The notes beneath the pieces are model-generated. The model saw only the letters and a list, made by a program, of their open reading frames with translations, made no database searches and had not been told where the DNA came from. From Paramuribaculum sp. (GTDB taxonomy: Bacteria; Bacteroidota; Bacteroidia; Bacteroidales; Muribaculaceae): a stretch of DNA of 6,290 nucleotides. Of this stretch, positions 6,240 to 6,290 are shown piece after piece (positions within the stretch are counted from its first letter, which is position 1; every line of letters begins with the position of its first letter). Made by a program: the position numbers and the translations under genes. The stretch is from positions 1-6,290 of the forward strand of contig JAIDJZ010000266.1 in NCBI GenBank assembly GCA_029051965.1, written 5' to 3'.

Positions 6240-6290
6240 TCAATTGATTTTATCGAGGAGTTTTTCGTCGCCGATGATGCGTTCCATCAG
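6240..6290 (-). CDS. C-terminal tail of an unidentified upstream gene (cut by right edge)
   Basis: The only open minus-strand frame entering from the right edge encodes LMERIIGDEKLLDKIN and stops at TGA (6242-6240), 37 nt before lepB; the other two frames close within the last 50 bases. The short spacing suggests it is in one operon with lepB. In Bacteroides the gene before lepB is often dapB, and this could be an extended DapB tail, but 16 residues are too few to identify it. Confidence 0.45.
   Translation of the reverse strand: MMERIIGDEKLLDKIN

Overview
The window looks like ordinary core chromosome from a member of the Bacteroidota, order Bacteroidales. A Muribaculaceae-like genome with a moderately high GC for the group would fit, but the exact family is inference. 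The reasons are: an N-terminal GldE-type CNNM protein; an ArgS with the variant signature KMKSREG; a very long (about 500 aa) signal peptidase I followed by a WbqC-family protein; and two intergenic promoters of the Bacteroidota type (TTTG, 19-20 bp, TAnnTTTG). No Shine-Dalgarno sequences stand out. All supported genes lie on the minus strand, so the window reads right to left in transcriptional order. No mobile element, CRISPR array, tRNA or rRNA was seen.

Layout in transcription order. (1) 6290-6240: the last 16 codons of an unidentified gene entering from the right edge. (2) 6202-4694: lepB, signal peptidase I. (3) 4697-4059: a WbqC-family protein that overlaps the lepB stop by four bases, so the two are almost certainly co-transcribed. 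(4) 4058-3889: an intergenic region with a strong Bacteroidota-type promoter and a roughly 105-nt GC-rich leader containing a 24-codon upstream ORF. (5) 3888-2101: argS, complete. (6) 2036-1326: a Bax inhibitor-1/YccA membrane protein. (7) 1325-1179: an intergenic region with a long hairpin. (8) 1178-651: an unrecognised 175-aa soluble protein. (9) 650-559: a promoter and hairpin. (10) 558-1: the 5' part of a gldE-like gene, apparently starting with TTG and leaving through the left edge.

The genes are mostly housekeeping and envelope functions: protein secretion (LepB), an envelope or polysaccharide-linked accessory protein (WbqC), arginine charging of tRNA (ArgS), and two membrane proteins (BI-1 and CNNM/GldE). 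Apart from the lepB-wbqC pair, they appear to be separate or short transcription units and not one pathway.

I do not see a new multi-gene system. The points most worth following up are small: the argS leader with its upstream ORF, the TTG start and hairpin leader of the gldE-like gene, the duplicated YIDGK segment around the LepB insertion, and the unassigned 175-aa protein.
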